A stretch of 23,390 nt of DNA. Origin: a virus. This document shows positions 13,327 to 20,460 of this stretch, piece after piece. The notes under the pieces are model-generated. The model was not told the origin of the DNA. It made no database searches and saw only the letters and a list, made by a program, of their open reading frames with translations. Location: positions 1 to 23,390 of the IMG/VR virus record IMGVR_UViG_3300032323_000458, one strand, 5' to 3'. Every line of letters starts with the position of its first letter. The first letter of the stretch is position 1. The position numbers and the translations under genes are program-made.

Positions 13327-15153
13327 TCAGCAGTCTCCATAAGATTTCCCTGCACCACTCTCGCAGTTGACGGGCAGGCCAGTGGCCCACTCGGGTACCC
13401 AGCGCATGCACTCCTCGACGTACTTCTGGGCTTCTTCCACCTCAGAGTCACGCACGCACACAGCGATGGCGTCATGCACAGTCAGCACAACCTTGTACCG
13501 CTTGTTGATCTTGAGCATCTGCTCGGCGATGATGCACCGGGCGATGGCTTGGCAGACGTTCTCAATGACCTTGCCACCGTAGATGCGGGTGCGGCCCTTG
13601 CGTGTCTGGTAGTGGAACTCCACACCCTTGTCGGTCTGGTCGAACTTCAAGTCGTCGTAGCGCATCAGCAAGCCCGAGGGCAACCGGATGGCACGTTCGG
13701 CAGGCACCAACTCAAGCACGCCCGCACGCCCCAGCGGAGCGTTGTCGCCTCGTGACAAGTTGACCAGCGCGTTCTGCGCCGCACGCCACAGCCGGGTGAT
13801 GGCGTCATTGGTGCGTCGGTAAATGTCAATGATGCGCCGGGCTTCTTCCAGATCGACGGTCACGCCCATGGTCTTGAGTTGGGCTTGGAACTTCGCCGCG
13901 CCCATGCCGTAGCCTGCGCCCAGAATTGTGGTCTTACCCACGAACCGCTGATCCTTGGTGACATCTTCCTCGGCGATGGCGTAGATGGCGCTCGCCATCT
14001 TCTTGTACACATCCTTGCCCAGCGCGAACGCTTCGACCAGATCGTCTTGCTCGGCCAGCCATGCCAGCACCCGTGCCTCAATCTGTGCGGAGTCAGCGTC
14101 GATCATGGTGTACCCGGGCGGGGCGATGATGGCCTTCTTCAACTTGTTGGCGTTGGCCCCACGGCTTGGCAGGTTCTGCATGTTGATCTTGTCGTCGCCA
14201 CCGAACCGACCAGTGTGCGCGGCGTAGTAGCGGATCGGCACAGGCAGTGCACCACGCGATGCGATCTCAATGAACCGTTGGGTGCGGGTCTCCTCCAGTG
14301 TTGACTTGTTACCCAGACGTGCGGCAACCAGAGCCTGCACGCGCTCATCTGGATACTCGGCCAGCGCCTTGAATGCTTCGTCGTTCTTGGCAAAGGCGTA
14401 CGCTGGCTCCCCGGTGGTGGGGCTTGTCTTCATGGGCGGCTCGACACCGCACCCACGGAGCAGTTCGGCAAAGCGGTTGTTGCTCATCAAGTCAGCGCGG
14501 TCAGCCGCACACTCCAGCAACAGTCGCTCCTTGCGTGCCACGGTCTCACGCAGGTGTTCTTCCAGCATCTGCGCGTCGAGTTCCAGAATCGGCTCGATGA
14601 ACATGCGCAAGGTCAGGTCGATGATCTTGAGTTCTTGCTTCGGAAATTTCTTTACCATCTTGGTAAAGAGTTTGTACGTGAGGTTCACGTCGTTGATGCA
14701 GTAGTCGCCGTAGCGCCCGAGGTCGGCCTCGCTGAAGTTCACTCGTCGCTTGCCGATGGCGTTCAGGACTTCGGTGCCCTTTTGCCCCAGCGCATACCGT
14801 TCAGCCAGCGCCTTGAGGCTACCGCCCACCTCCACACCGTGCAGAGCACGGCCCATGCAAAGAGTGTCGAGCCAAACACGAGGATGAATGCCAAACTGCC
14901 AAGCAAGAATGGCACCGTCAAACATGGTGTTATGAGCCAGCACCATGCTGTCCGCCCAGTTGAATGACGTGCGCAACCAATGCTTGACATCTTCGTGCTC
15001 CCCGCTTGCCCACTGAGGCTCCTCGTTGTTCACCTTCACACTCACACCGATCACTTCAAACTGAGGACTGCGAACGTACTCCTCGGTGGTGATCTTCGAC
15101 AGGGAGTAGTCCCGGTCGTAGTAGGTCTCAAAGTCAATCGTGATCAAATCCAT
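13327..15153 (-). CDS. Family A DNA polymerase with 3'-5' exonuclease domain
   Basis: This 608-residue protein replicates phage DNA. The N-terminal exonuclease has Exo I TIDFET (Asp7, Glu9), Exo II AHNTMFDG (about 73-80) and Exo III YCIND (Tyr151, Asp155). The polymerase part has motif A DSAQIEAR (Asp354; Glu359, Arg361), a full motif B with the R-x3-K-x7-YG spacing (RFVGK to GYG), and motif C TVHDA with the catalytic Asp. Alanine replaces the usual Glu after HD, as in some other phage enzymes. There is no 5'-3' exonuclease domain, as in T7-like polymerases. The ATG at 15153 overlaps the upstream stop as TAATG and has GGGAG upstream. A longer in-frame extension to 15216 lies within the upstream gene and is rejected. 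Confidence 0.95.
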   Translation of the reverse strand: MDLITIDFETYYDRDYSLSKITTEEYVRSPQFEVIGVSVKVNNEEPQWASGEHEDVKHWLRTSFNWADSMVLAHNTMFDGAILAWQFGIHPRVWLDTLCMGRALHGVEVGGSLKALAERYALGQKGTEVLNAIGKRRVNFSEADLGRYGDYCINDVNLTYKLFTKMVKKFPKQELKIIDLTLRMFIEPILELDAQMLEEHLRETVARKERLLLECAADRADLMSNNRFAELLRGCGVEPPMKTSPTTGEPAYAFAKNDEAFKALAEYPDERVQALVAARLGNKSTLEETRTQRFIEIASRGALPVPIRYYAAHTGRFGGDDKINMQNLPSRGANANKLKKAIIAPPGYTMIDADSAQIEARVLAWLAEQDDLVEAFALGKDVYKKMASAIYAIAEEDVTKDQRFVGKTTILGAGYGMGAAKFQAQLKTMGVTVDLEEARRIIDIYRRTNDAITRLWRAAQNALVNLSRGDNAPLGRAGVLELVPAERAIRLPSGLLMRYDDLKFDQTDKGVEFHYQTRKGRTRIYGGKVIENVCQAIARCIIAEQMLKINKRYKVVLTVHDAIAVCVRDSEVEEAQKYVEECMRWVPEWATGLPVNCESGAGKSYGDC

Positions 15154-15656
15154 TACTTGCTCCCTGACAAGGTATCGCGCATCATTGCGTCGTAATCGAA
15201 CTGCTCGTCCAGACAATTCCGGGCGTGCGTCATGTCATCCGATGCACCCCATCGTGCGTCGTTGTAGATGAACACCTTCTTGGGCATCTGACAGAGCCCA
15301 TCGAGGAATTCCTGTCCCACCGGAGTGATGCGCCAGTAGCCCGAGTATTTGGTCTTGGGTTGCCCCTTGACCTTTGGTTCAGGCACGTCGGCACGTTGTT
15401 GCACAAGGCCCCAGTGCTTGAGGGACGATATGCTGTACGAACGCATCACGTAGCGCGGTGCGGTGCTGGGCACGTGAATCCACCCTTGCCCGGTCTTGAT
15501 GTGCTCGTTGCGGAGCCAGATCAGGGAGCGCACGCAGGTGCCAGTCATGGAGATGGCCGAGACCTTCCCCCACTTGTCGCACACCGGGCAGTGGCCCCCA
15601 CCGCCCTTGATCATTGACTGCCACACGTCGCGCAGTCTTGCAATCACACTGTCCAT
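15153..15656 (-). CDS. Phage protein with CPVC motif and winged-helix-like segment
   Basis: This 167-residue protein has an N-terminal helix, then HCPVCDKWGK (Cys23, Cys26) and a further Cys41, suggesting a partial zinc knuckle. A central segment (about 70-115) with SISSLKHWGLVQQ and YWRITPVGQEFL resembles a winged helix of transcription regulators. The C-terminal part is acidic. It is translationally coupled to the DNA polymerase by TAATG and has a strong AAGGAGAACGAG leader before ATG 15656. It is probably a DNA-binding accessory or regulator of the replication genes. The zinc and winged-helix assignments are visual pattern calls and need structure prediction. Confidence 0.62.
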   Translation of the reverse strand: MDSVIARLRDVWQSMIKGGGGHCPVCDKWGKVSAISMTGTCVRSLIWLRNEHIKTGQGWIHVPSTAPRYVMRSYSISSLKHWGLVQQRADVPEPKVKGQPKTKYSGYWRITPVGQEFLDGLCQMPKKVFIYNDARWGASDDMTHARNCLDEQFDYDAMMRDTLSGSK

Positions 15657-15674
15657 CTCGTTCTCCTTTGTTGT

Positions 15675-15992
15675 TTACATCCACGTTTCGCCGTGGGTTA
15701 TCTCGCTGAGTTTCTGTTTGTAGTGGAAGTACTTGCCTGCATCGGGGCTGTCCTTCTTGCCTTGGCGCATGCCGTACTTGATCATGTTGCCCTTGAGATA
15801 ACCACGGAACTCCTCCGGTGTCAGCAGGGCTTGCATCACGTCCCACGGTTGTGGTGACATGTCCTTGTAGTGGTTGCCACCCACTTGCACGTCGTCGGCT
15901 TTGGTCACTTCGGTCATCTCTACTCCATCTTTGTCAATGCGGGGGTCATAACATGCGCACCCCCGTTCTGCGCATCCTCTATCGGCGATCAC
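15675..15992 (-). CDS. DUF3310 family protein (T7 gp1.7-related family)
   Basis: The segment QVGGNHYKDM, then QPWDVMQALLTPEEFRGYLKGNMIKYGMR and GKKDSPDAGKYFHY, is the hallmark of DUF3310, a small phage domain related to T7 gp1.7, a nucleotide kinase; whether this protein has kinase activity is unknown. Two starts are plausible. GTG at 15992 has GAGGAGG at ideal spacing and yields 105 residues with a cysteine-rich N-terminal extension (GCAERGCACYDP). ATG at 15917 has GGAG 5 bases upstream and yields an 80-residue protein of usual family length. I report the longer form but the shorter one may be the main product. It lies next to the polymerase and winged-helix genes, fitting a nucleotide-metabolism role. 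Confidence 0.78.
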   Translation of the reverse strand: MIADRGCAERGCACYDPRIDKDGVEMTEVTKADDVQVGGNHYKDMSPQPWDVMQALLTPEEFRGYLKGNMIKYGMRQGKKDSPDAGKYFHYKQKLSEITHGETWM

Positions 15993-16013
15993 ATCAATGC
16001 CTCCTCGTACTCG

Positions 16014-16250
16014 TCAGTCGTTGCACTCGCGTTCTTTCGGCCCCACTTCTGGAGTTCTTTTGGGTTGACCGTTCCAAACGGCCATGCGGGATATGGCAAG
16101 GATGCGTTCCAGTGCATCTTGCATTCGCTTTCGCTCGTTGCGTTCAACGGTGAGTTCTCGTTCGAGTCGTTCATTTCTTGCTCTCATCATTCGGTTTTCG
16201 GTTTCCAGTTCTGCCACCATCAGGTCAAGTTCTCTTTCTTCGTCGTTCAT
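16014..16250 (-). CDS. Small coiled-coil protein
   Basis: This 78-residue protein has an N-terminal region (1-50) that is a continuous charged helix with leucine or methionine at heptad-like positions (LDLMVAELETENRMM), strongly suggesting a dimeric coiled coil. The ATG at 16250 overlaps the upstream stop as ATGA and has GGAG about 8 bases upstream. The third-codon choice is more A-rich than in neighbours, which partly follows from its many Glu, Arg and Asn codons. The last 25 or so residues overlap another readable frame (15989-16174), so the exact C-terminus could be questioned. The function is unknown; similar small coiled-coil proteins are common fillers in phage early regions. Confidence 0.6.
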   Translation of the reverse strand: MNDEERELDLMVAELETENRMMRARNERLERELTVERNERKRMQDALERILAISRMAVWNGQPKRTPEVGPKERECND

Positions 16251-16465
16251 TTCATTGGCTCCTCGTTGGGCCACTGCGCCCAGATCAGGGGTTTGCCTGT
16301 CAGGTGTTCTTTCTCCATGACCATCTCAACAAAGTCGAGTGGGCTCACCTGTGCAGGCGTGGGGTTTGCACTCTCGGGCAACGGGTGCCCGGCTTGGCGA
16401 TAGGCTTCAACGCGCCACAGTTGCGCACGGCGCTTGTGGTACTCGCAGTTCGGGCATTCATTCAT
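16247..16465 (-). CDS. Small CxxC protein of unknown function
   Basis: This 72-residue protein starts MNECPNCEYHKRR, with a CPNC knuckle in the first eight residues and His10 nearby, a possible partial zinc site. The rest is soluble with a short helix (DFVEMVMEKEHL). It overlaps the genes on both sides by ATGA, and GGGGGAG lies 5 bases before the start. The C-terminal WPNEEPMK codons also carry the GGAG of the next gene. I do not recognise the family; only its presence in the coupled array and its clean start support it. Confidence 0.58.
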   Translation of the reverse strand: MNECPNCEYHKRRAQLWRVEAYRQAGHPLPESANPTPAQVSPLDFVEMVMEKEHLTGKPLIWAQWPNEEPMK

Positions 16466-16680
16466 ACTGTCTCCCCCTTCGCTATGCGTTTGTATCGTGC
16501 GATGTTGTTCTTCAGGGCACGCCAGTCCAGCGCGTTCTTCGTGATGATCTGCGGCTGATCAGGGAACTCGGCGAACCACACCTTGAAGTGCGATCCGCTT
16601 CGTGGCTCCACGGCAGTGACGTGGAACCCAGCCCTCTCGTACTCCTTGACTTGCTCACGTAGCACTCGTGGGACGTTCAT
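16462..16680 (-). CDS. HicA-like small protein (dsRBD-like fold), no HicB partner seen
   Basis: This 72-residue protein begins at ATG 16680 (MNVPRV), with AAGGAG 7 bases upstream and a 26-base overlap with the preceding gene. The order helix, AGFHVTAVEP strand, GSHFKVWF (with His31), IITKN strand and a final basic helix ALKNNIARYKRIAK resembles the HicA mRNA-interferase fold, whose catalytic His lies in a GSH motif. A HicB antitoxin is not among its neighbours, so it may be a non-toxic RNA-binding relative or an RNase aimed at host mRNA. The HicA relation is from memory of the pattern. Confidence 0.55.
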   Translation of the reverse strand: MNVPRVLREQVKEYERAGFHVTAVEPRSGSHFKVWFAEFPDQPQIITKNALDWRALKNNIARYKRIAKGETV

Positions 16681-17056
16681 CGCCCTGCTCCTTGAGTTGT
16701 TTGGCCAAACTCTCGCACTCAGCCACGCAGAACTCCAACGTCTTGAGCGTCGCACCTTCCCAAGTGATTCGCCCCAACAGTTCTCGGCTGAACACCATCT
16801 TGTACTCGTCGCTCATGATCGACTCGTCTTTGATGTCTTCTATGTGTGCGCAGTCAAACCCGAACGTGCCTTCGTGTGCGTACGTCAAGCCGCCATGCAC
16901 GTCAGCACGAACGTCGTCGTAGCCCTTGCCATAGTGCGGGTGACCTTCGGGTACGGTGACATACCCACAGCGGTGCCCCATGGGTTGCGCGATTACCTTG
17001 GCGGGGTACCCCGCCGCAGTGACCCACTCTTTCTCGGTTTTGATCTTGTCAGTCAT
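16655..17056 (-). CDS. Unknown phage protein with CGYVTVPEGHP motif
   Basis: The protein has 133 residues. Its core has HRCGYVTVPEGHPHYGKGYDDV, a DVHGGLTYA segment and FGFDCAH (about 28-70), a His/Cys/Asp-rich set that could bind metal. I remember this motif set from several unrelated phages as an unassigned domain. A C-terminal helix carries ECESLAKQLKEQ, whose AAGGAG also serves the next gene. The start ATG 17056 overlaps the upstream stop as ATGA and has GGAGAAACAG encoded by the upstream protein's last codons. There is no signal peptide. The function is unknown. Confidence 0.65.
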   Translation of the reverse strand: MTDKIKTEKEWVTAAGYPAKVIAQPMGHRCGYVTVPEGHPHYGKGYDDVRADVHGGLTYAHEGTFGFDCAHIEDIKDESIMSDEYKMVFSRELLGRITWEGATLKTLEFCVAECESLAKQLKEQGDERPTSAT

Positions 17057-17526
17057 TTCTGTTTCTCCAATATCGGTCGCATCTTCTTGGCTTTGTACTC
17101 GGCGTCAACGATCTTGATCGCCTGTTCCATGTCTTTGATGGTGATGACATCCATCTGGGCGTCATGCAGTTCCACCAACGTGTTCAGCGCAGTCATCTCC
17201 TCCGCACGGAGGATGAACCGGCCTGTCTCTGCACCGCGCCGTCCGACGGCGTACAGTGCGTCCGATCCGAGCCTGACAACATCTTCGTACTCGGTGCCGA
17301 ACCCCATGCGAAACAGTGCCTCGCATATATTGGCCATGGCAATTAGTACGTCAATCTCCTTGCGTGAGGCGTGGCCCTTGGTGAGCGTTGCCATCGCACC
17401 GTGGTTCTTGATCTTGAGGTCGATCAGGTAAGAGTCGTGCTTGGCCACGGGGGTCAGTCCCTCGATGAGATACGCCATCGTGTTCATGATCACCCCCTTG
17501 GGGCGGTACTTGCTACGCTTACGCAT
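17053..17526 (-). CDS. Conserved-looking phage protein of unknown function (MRKRSKYRPK type)
   Basis: This 157-residue protein has a basic N-terminus (MRKRSKYRPKGV) followed by a mostly helical body (IDVLIAMANICEAL, RFILRAEEMTALNTLVELHDAQ). I recall proteins with this same start and overall pattern in phages of Burkholderia and Ralstonia, none with a known role. The ATG at 17526 overlaps the upstream stop by 8 bases but has no clear ribosome binding site. An ATG at 17487 (MNTMAY) has AAGGGGG at good spacing and may be an alternative start. The last codons (LEKQK) supply the next gene's ribosome binding site. Confidence 0.65.
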   Translation of the reverse strand: MRKRSKYRPKGVIMNTMAYLIEGLTPVAKHDSYLIDLKIKNHGAMATLTKGHASRKEIDVLIAMANICEALFRMGFGTEYEDVVRLGSDALYAVGRRGAETGRFILRAEEMTALNTLVELHDAQMDVITIKDMEQAIKIVDAEYKAKKMRPILEKQK

Positions 17527-17701
17527 GGAACATGCGGGTCACTCGGTGCCACAGACGTTGGCCCAGTGTGGGCTTCGTCAGCAATGCGCGTTGCAACATC
17601 TCAGCGTGCACACCCATGTCCACCACGCGGCGGGGTGGCACGTAGAACTCCCCGATCTTGACCTTGCCTGTGTCGTACGGGATTACAGTGTTGTGAGCCA
17701 T
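17519..17701 (-). CDS. Small phage protein with C-terminal amphipathic KPTL tail
   Basis: This 60-residue protein (MAHNTVI start at 17701) was chosen because GGAAGGAG lies 7 bases upstream and the longer frame begins inside the VRR-NUC gene. It overlaps that gene by 19 bases. The C-terminus KPTLGQRLWHRVTRMF is a basic amphipathic helix, closely similar in pattern to the tail KPTLWERIKGWF of the HTH protein encoded at 18439-18855. The rest is a short beta-like segment (TGKVKIGEFYVPPRRVV). The function is unknown; the tail suggests membrane or partner binding. Confidence 0.55.
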   Translation of the reverse strand: MAHNTVIPYDTGKVKIGEFYVPPRRVVDMGVHAEMLQRALLTKPTLGQRLWHRVTRMFHA

Positions 17702-17973
17702 GATGTCACTCCTTCCATGTTGTCTTCGTTGACGACCCACACCGCGCCGCCCTGCGCGGCGATGGAGTCGATGTTCTTCTGTTGTAGGGCGGTGGGTTTG
17801 TTCTTACCAGCCTTGCACTCGATGGCAAAGAACTTGCCCTTGTAGCAACCAACGATGTCAGGGACACCACTGCCGCCGTACCCGCCAGTGACGGGGTAAA
17901 AGAAGTACGCACCCAACAACTTGAGTTGCGCCACGACCTTGCGTTTGACTTTGACCTCTGGTGTATCAGCCAT
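17683..17973 (-). CDS. VRR-NUC domain nuclease
   Basis: This 96-residue protein is essentially one VRR-NUC (PD-(D/E)XK superfamily) domain. TGGYGGSGVPDIVG supplies Asp39, FFAIECKAGK supplies Glu52 and Lys54, and a following TALQQKN helix has the conserved Gln, then GGAVWVV closes the fold. Stand-alone phage VRR-NUC proteins are structure-specific DNA nucleases, probably acting on branched intermediates in replication or recombination. The ATG at 17973 (MADTPE) has GGAAG upstream and an 8-base overlap with the preceding gene. A longer start at 18006 would add a basic stretch overlapping the upstream gene and is less likely. Confidence 0.9.
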   Translation of the reverse strand: MADTPEVKVKRKVVAQLKLLGAYFFYPVTGGYGGSGVPDIVGCYKGKFFAIECKAGKNKPTALQQKNIDSIAAQGGAVWVVNEDNMEGVTSWLTTL

Positions 17974-18181
17974 GTTGTTCTTCCGTTGTGTTGTACGCTT
18001 CCGCATCCTCCACGTCCGCTGCCTTCAGCACTTGGTAACGCACCACGTCAATACGTGCGATGCGCGGAGTACGGAATAAACCCCATGCCTTTGCGCATTC
18101 GGCGATGTCGTCAAAGTTAATGCCACCCCCATCAGCGTCACCTTCCCAACGGGCTTTGAATTCTTGTTTGGTCATTGCCAT
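17966..18181 (-). CDS. Unknown 71-residue protein
   Basis: It starts at ATG 18181 (MAMTKQ), one base after the upstream stop, with GGAG 7 bases before it encoded by the neighbour's last codons. The protein has an acidic glycine-rich patch (WEGDADGGG), a helix with AECAKAWGL and a short strand-like segment (RIARIDVVRYQVL) before an acidic tail. The longer open frame upstream to 18286 is a shadow of the neighbour. I recognise no family. It sits directly before the VRR-NUC gene and may function with it, which is only a positional inference. Confidence 0.58.
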   Translation of the reverse strand: MAMTKQEFKARWEGDADGGGINFDDIAECAKAWGLFRTPRIARIDVVRYQVLKAADVEDAEAYNTTEEQHG

Positions 18182-18182
18182 G

Positions 18183-18446
18183 TCACCACTCCATGTGAAT
18201 TGCGAATTCGATGTCGGGAAACTTCTCGCCCAACTTCTTACCCATGTACTCCCACAACTTAAGGTTGTCGGGGGATGCTTCTTCAATGGTCACCCGCACA
18301 AAGGGTTCGGTGTAATGCACACTGCGACACTCCTCCACATCGGTGCAGTGCAAGTCGCCCCAGTTGATTGCGCCCTCCACCTCGCCGGGCTTCAGGTTCG
18401 CCAGCACTTCGTTGGCGTACTCGTAGATGGGTTTCAGATCAACCAC
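18183..18446 (-). CDS. Unknown 87-residue acidic protein
   Basis: The start is GTG at 18446, overlapping the HTH gene's stop by 8 bases with AAGGGG about 7 bases upstream. The protein is acidic and has an alternating helix-strand pattern: a helix (PIYEYANEVLANL), a short loop with His and Cys (HCTDVEEC), a strand (FVRVTIEEA), a helix (LKLWEYMGKKLGEK) and a final strand (FAIHMEW). This resembles small ferredoxin-like alpha/beta folds but no family is recognised. The final HMEW codons carry GGAG for the next gene. Confidence 0.58.
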   Translation of the reverse strand: MVDLKPIYEYANEVLANLKPGEVEGAINWGDLHCTDVEECRSVHYTEPFVRVTIEEASPDNLKLWEYMGKKLGEKFPDIEFAIHMEW

Positions 18447-18855
18447 GGAACCACCCCTTGATACGTTCCCACAGAGTAGGCTTCTCGATCATGGTGATCG
18501 GTAAGTGACGGTCAACCCACTCACCCGGAGTCTTGGGCACCAGACCTTCGCCATACGCAGTCGTGATGATTGGCTCGGGATTGGAGGGGGGCAATGATGC
18601 CAGTTCCCCTGCCTTGACTTTGCGGGGCTTGCGCTTGGGCGGCGTACCAATGCCCTCGGTGGGAATCGGCTTGATTGCTGGGGGTCTGCCAATCGAACCA
18701 AGGCCACGTGCCTTGTTGATCTGGTACCGCATGTTGTAGACCACTTGAGGCTTGACGTTCAGTCGCTCGATGATGGTCTTGTTTGTGTGGCCGCGATCAA
18801 TCATCTCGCGCACACGTTGAGACATACTCTTTTGCACAGTCTTTGGCTTTGCCAT
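18439..18855 (-). CDS. HTH DNA-binding protein with C-terminal amphipathic tail
   Basis: In this 138-residue protein, residues 8-50 (SQRVREMIDRGHTNKTIIERLNVKPQVVYNMRYQI, quoted in part) fit a homeodomain- or sigma-like HTH with a recognition helix near PQVVYNMR. A disordered Pro/Lys-rich linker follows (about 58-100). The C-terminal KPTLWERIKGWF is a basic amphipathic helix that recurs in the protein encoded at 17519-17701. The start is ATG 18855 with the array's consensus AAGGAGAAACGAA; a C(UUCG)G hairpin lies just upstream. It is probably a phage transcription regulator; its target is unknown. Confidence 0.72.
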   Translation of the reverse strand: MAKPKTVQKSMSQRVREMIDRGHTNKTIIERLNVKPQVVYNMRYQINKARGLGSIGRPPAIKPIPTEGIGTPPKRKPRKVKAGELASLPPSNPEPIITTAYGEGLVPKTPGEWVDRHLPITMIEKPTLWERIKGWFRG

Positions 18856-18869
18856 TTCGTTTCTCCTTG

Positions 18870-18885
18870 CCACCCCGAAGGGTGG
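18870..18885 (-). promoter_or_regulatory. C(UUCG)G hairpin upstream of the HTH gene's ribosome binding site
   Basis: The minus strand reads CCACCC-TTCG-GGGTGG: a 6-bp stem closed by C-G around a UUCG loop, an exceptionally stable RNA tetraloop. It lies in the short gap between genes, immediately before CAAGGAGAAACGAAATG. There is no U-tract, so it is not a terminator. It may protect the downstream mRNA after processing, or pause ribosomes or polymerase. Confidence 0.55.
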
Positions 18886-18897
18886 ACTTCACACTCG

Positions 18898-19494
18898 TCA
18901 AGCGGACGAGGACGCATCAAGGCCCGTGGTGGGTGCAAACACCCAGTACACATGTCCTGATATACGACGACCCACGCCCCCCACTTCTTGTGTCGGAGGG
19001 ACTACGGGAATCATGTTCAATACAGCGAGTCGTTCCTTCACCCAGTCGGGCAGATCGTCGATCCGATCATAGTGTCCCTCTAGGCACGAGTCAATACTAT
19101 CGAGCCCCAAACAGACAACATCGACACCATCCGGGAAGATACTGACCCGGTAGATGCTATCGTCACCCGTAGGGAGTGAATCGTTAAGCATGAACATGTA
19201 ACCACCTGATGCGATATACAAGTCCTTGCGTATGATGTGTTTGATCGCCGCACCGCGCTCCTGCCATGGCTTGCCCGACAGGATCATCTTGCGTGCCGTC
19301 TTGTCAGGCGGCTCGTTCTCGTACCAGTGAGCGGGGTCAGCGTTGTGCGCCATGGCGAGGTAAGCATCAGCGTGGTGGTCGGTGATGGGCACGCCCTTGT
19401 CGATCATGGCCTGCACCATGCGCAACTCGGACAGCCCGACCTGAAACCTCGGGCGTACTGCCGTGACAAATTTTTTGCGGTCGAGTAGGCTCAT
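18898..19494 (-). CDS. Unknown 198-residue phage protein sharing a C-terminal module with its upstream neighbour
   Basis: Helices fill the N-terminal half (LSELRMVQAMIDKG, DAYLAMAHN). A central beta-like part has YIASGGYMFML and YRVSIFPDGVDVVCLG. A C-terminal module carries DDLPDWVKERLAVLNMI and GGVGRRISGHVYWVF, which matches in pattern the C-terminal end of the protein encoded at 19491-20459. The ATG at 19494 overlaps the upstream stop (ATGA) but has no strong ribosome binding site, so translational coupling is likely. There is no recognised catalytic motif. I infer a shared domain for binding or assembly. Confidence 0.62.
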   Translation of the reverse strand: MSLLDRKKFVTAVRPRFQVGLSELRMVQAMIDKGVPITDHHADAYLAMAHNADPAHWYENEPPDKTARKMILSGKPWQERGAAIKHIIRKDLYIASGGYMFMLNDSLPTGDDSIYRVSIFPDGVDVVCLGLDSIDSCLEGHYDRIDDLPDWVKERLAVLNMIPVVPPTQEVGGVGRRISGHVYWVFAPTTGLDASSSA

Positions 19495-20459
19495 TTCAGC
19501 ACCCAGTAGGATGTTGGCGAGACCTTGTGGCCCAGCCCCTCCACGAACGCGCCGTCGTCCAGCATGGACAGTGCGGCCATCTTTGCGGCGATGCTCTCGT
19601 CCAACTCGGTCAACTCCTCGGGCTTGTACGTGCGGTGCGCACCGACGTGTTTGGTAGATGCCTTCTTAACATCTAACACTGTGATGACATCGAACACCTG
19701 CTCACCCAGATACTCGCGCACCTGCACGTAGTAACCGTGATGCGCTTCGTACTGCTTGGCCATCTGTTCATCAAGTTTGTCGAGCATGGATTTCACGAGA
19801 CCTCCGAACACTGGGTCGTTGAACTGATGGTTGTTGATCACGAGGGAGCGCATCTCGTTGTGGAATGATCCGTGCTGACATACTTCCCTGTATGCCTCGT
19901 TGTACGCAGTCGATGCAGTCCACGCACCACTGCTCACCTTGTGCTGGAAGTCGCTCAACGACATCAACGCCACCTCATTCGGTGCGTACCGCCGCATGTG
20001 CTTCTTCACGTTCTTGATCGCACGCTCCAGCGAGTCGGCCATGGCCATGTAGTACTGCTCCTTGTCGTCGCGGTACTTCTCGTTCTTGATCGTGCGCGAG
20101 TACACGGCGTACTTGCTGGAGCCGTTTTGCACGGAGTAATCGGCGTAGCCCAGTCGCATGCAAGCGTAGTCGTCACCGTCAAAGTACGCCCATATCTCGC
20201 ACACCACGGGTTGCCCGTCCACCCACTGGGTCTTACCGTTGCGATGCACGGCGAACTTGATCGTGCGGTGCATGGAACGCACAGCGTCGCACAACTTACC
20301 CAGCAGGGCATGCACGGGCACGCCGTCAACGAGTTGCACCATGCGCCGTTTGGTTTCTTCCCGCTCGGCATCGGTTGTGCTGATCGTGGTCTCGTACTGC
20401 TCACGTGCACGGGCATGGCTACCCTGCACCTTGGCCACCTTCATGTGGGAAAACGTCAT
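19491..20459 (-). CDS. Unknown 322-residue phage protein
   Basis: The N-terminal helix is basic and charged (DAEREETKRRMV). A central beta-rich part (about 60-125) holds FAVHRNGKTQWV, VCEIWAYFDGDDYACMRLGYADY and KYAVYSRTIKNEKY. Helical segments follow, including QYYMAMADSLERAIKNVKKHMR, and the C-terminal module is LDESIAAKMAALSML and EGLGHKVSPTSYWVL, related to the C-terminus of the downstream protein. The start ATG 20459 is preceded by AAGGAGAAGTGAG. I remember no function for such proteins. The size and layout suggest a multi-domain host-takeover or DNA-metabolism protein. Confidence 0.62.
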   Translation of the reverse strand: MTFSHMKVAKVQGSHARAREQYETTISTTDAEREETKRRMVQLVDGVPVHALLGKLCDAVRSMHRTIKFAVHRNGKTQWVDGQPVVCEIWAYFDGDDYACMRLGYADYSVQNGSSKYAVYSRTIKNEKYRDDKEQYYMAMADSLERAIKNVKKHMRRYAPNEVALMSLSDFQHKVSSGAWTASTAYNEAYREVCQHGSFHNEMRSLVINNHQFNDPVFGGLVKSMLDKLDEQMAKQYEAHHGYYVQVREYLGEQVFDVITVLDVKKASTKHVGAHRTYKPEELTELDESIAAKMAALSMLDDGAFVEGLGHKVSPTSYWVLK

Positions 20460-20460
20460 C

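Noticed and set aside
17735-17765. GC-rich inverted repeat as a terminator
   Set aside because: It lies inside the VRR-NUC coding sequence, is short and has no U-tract.
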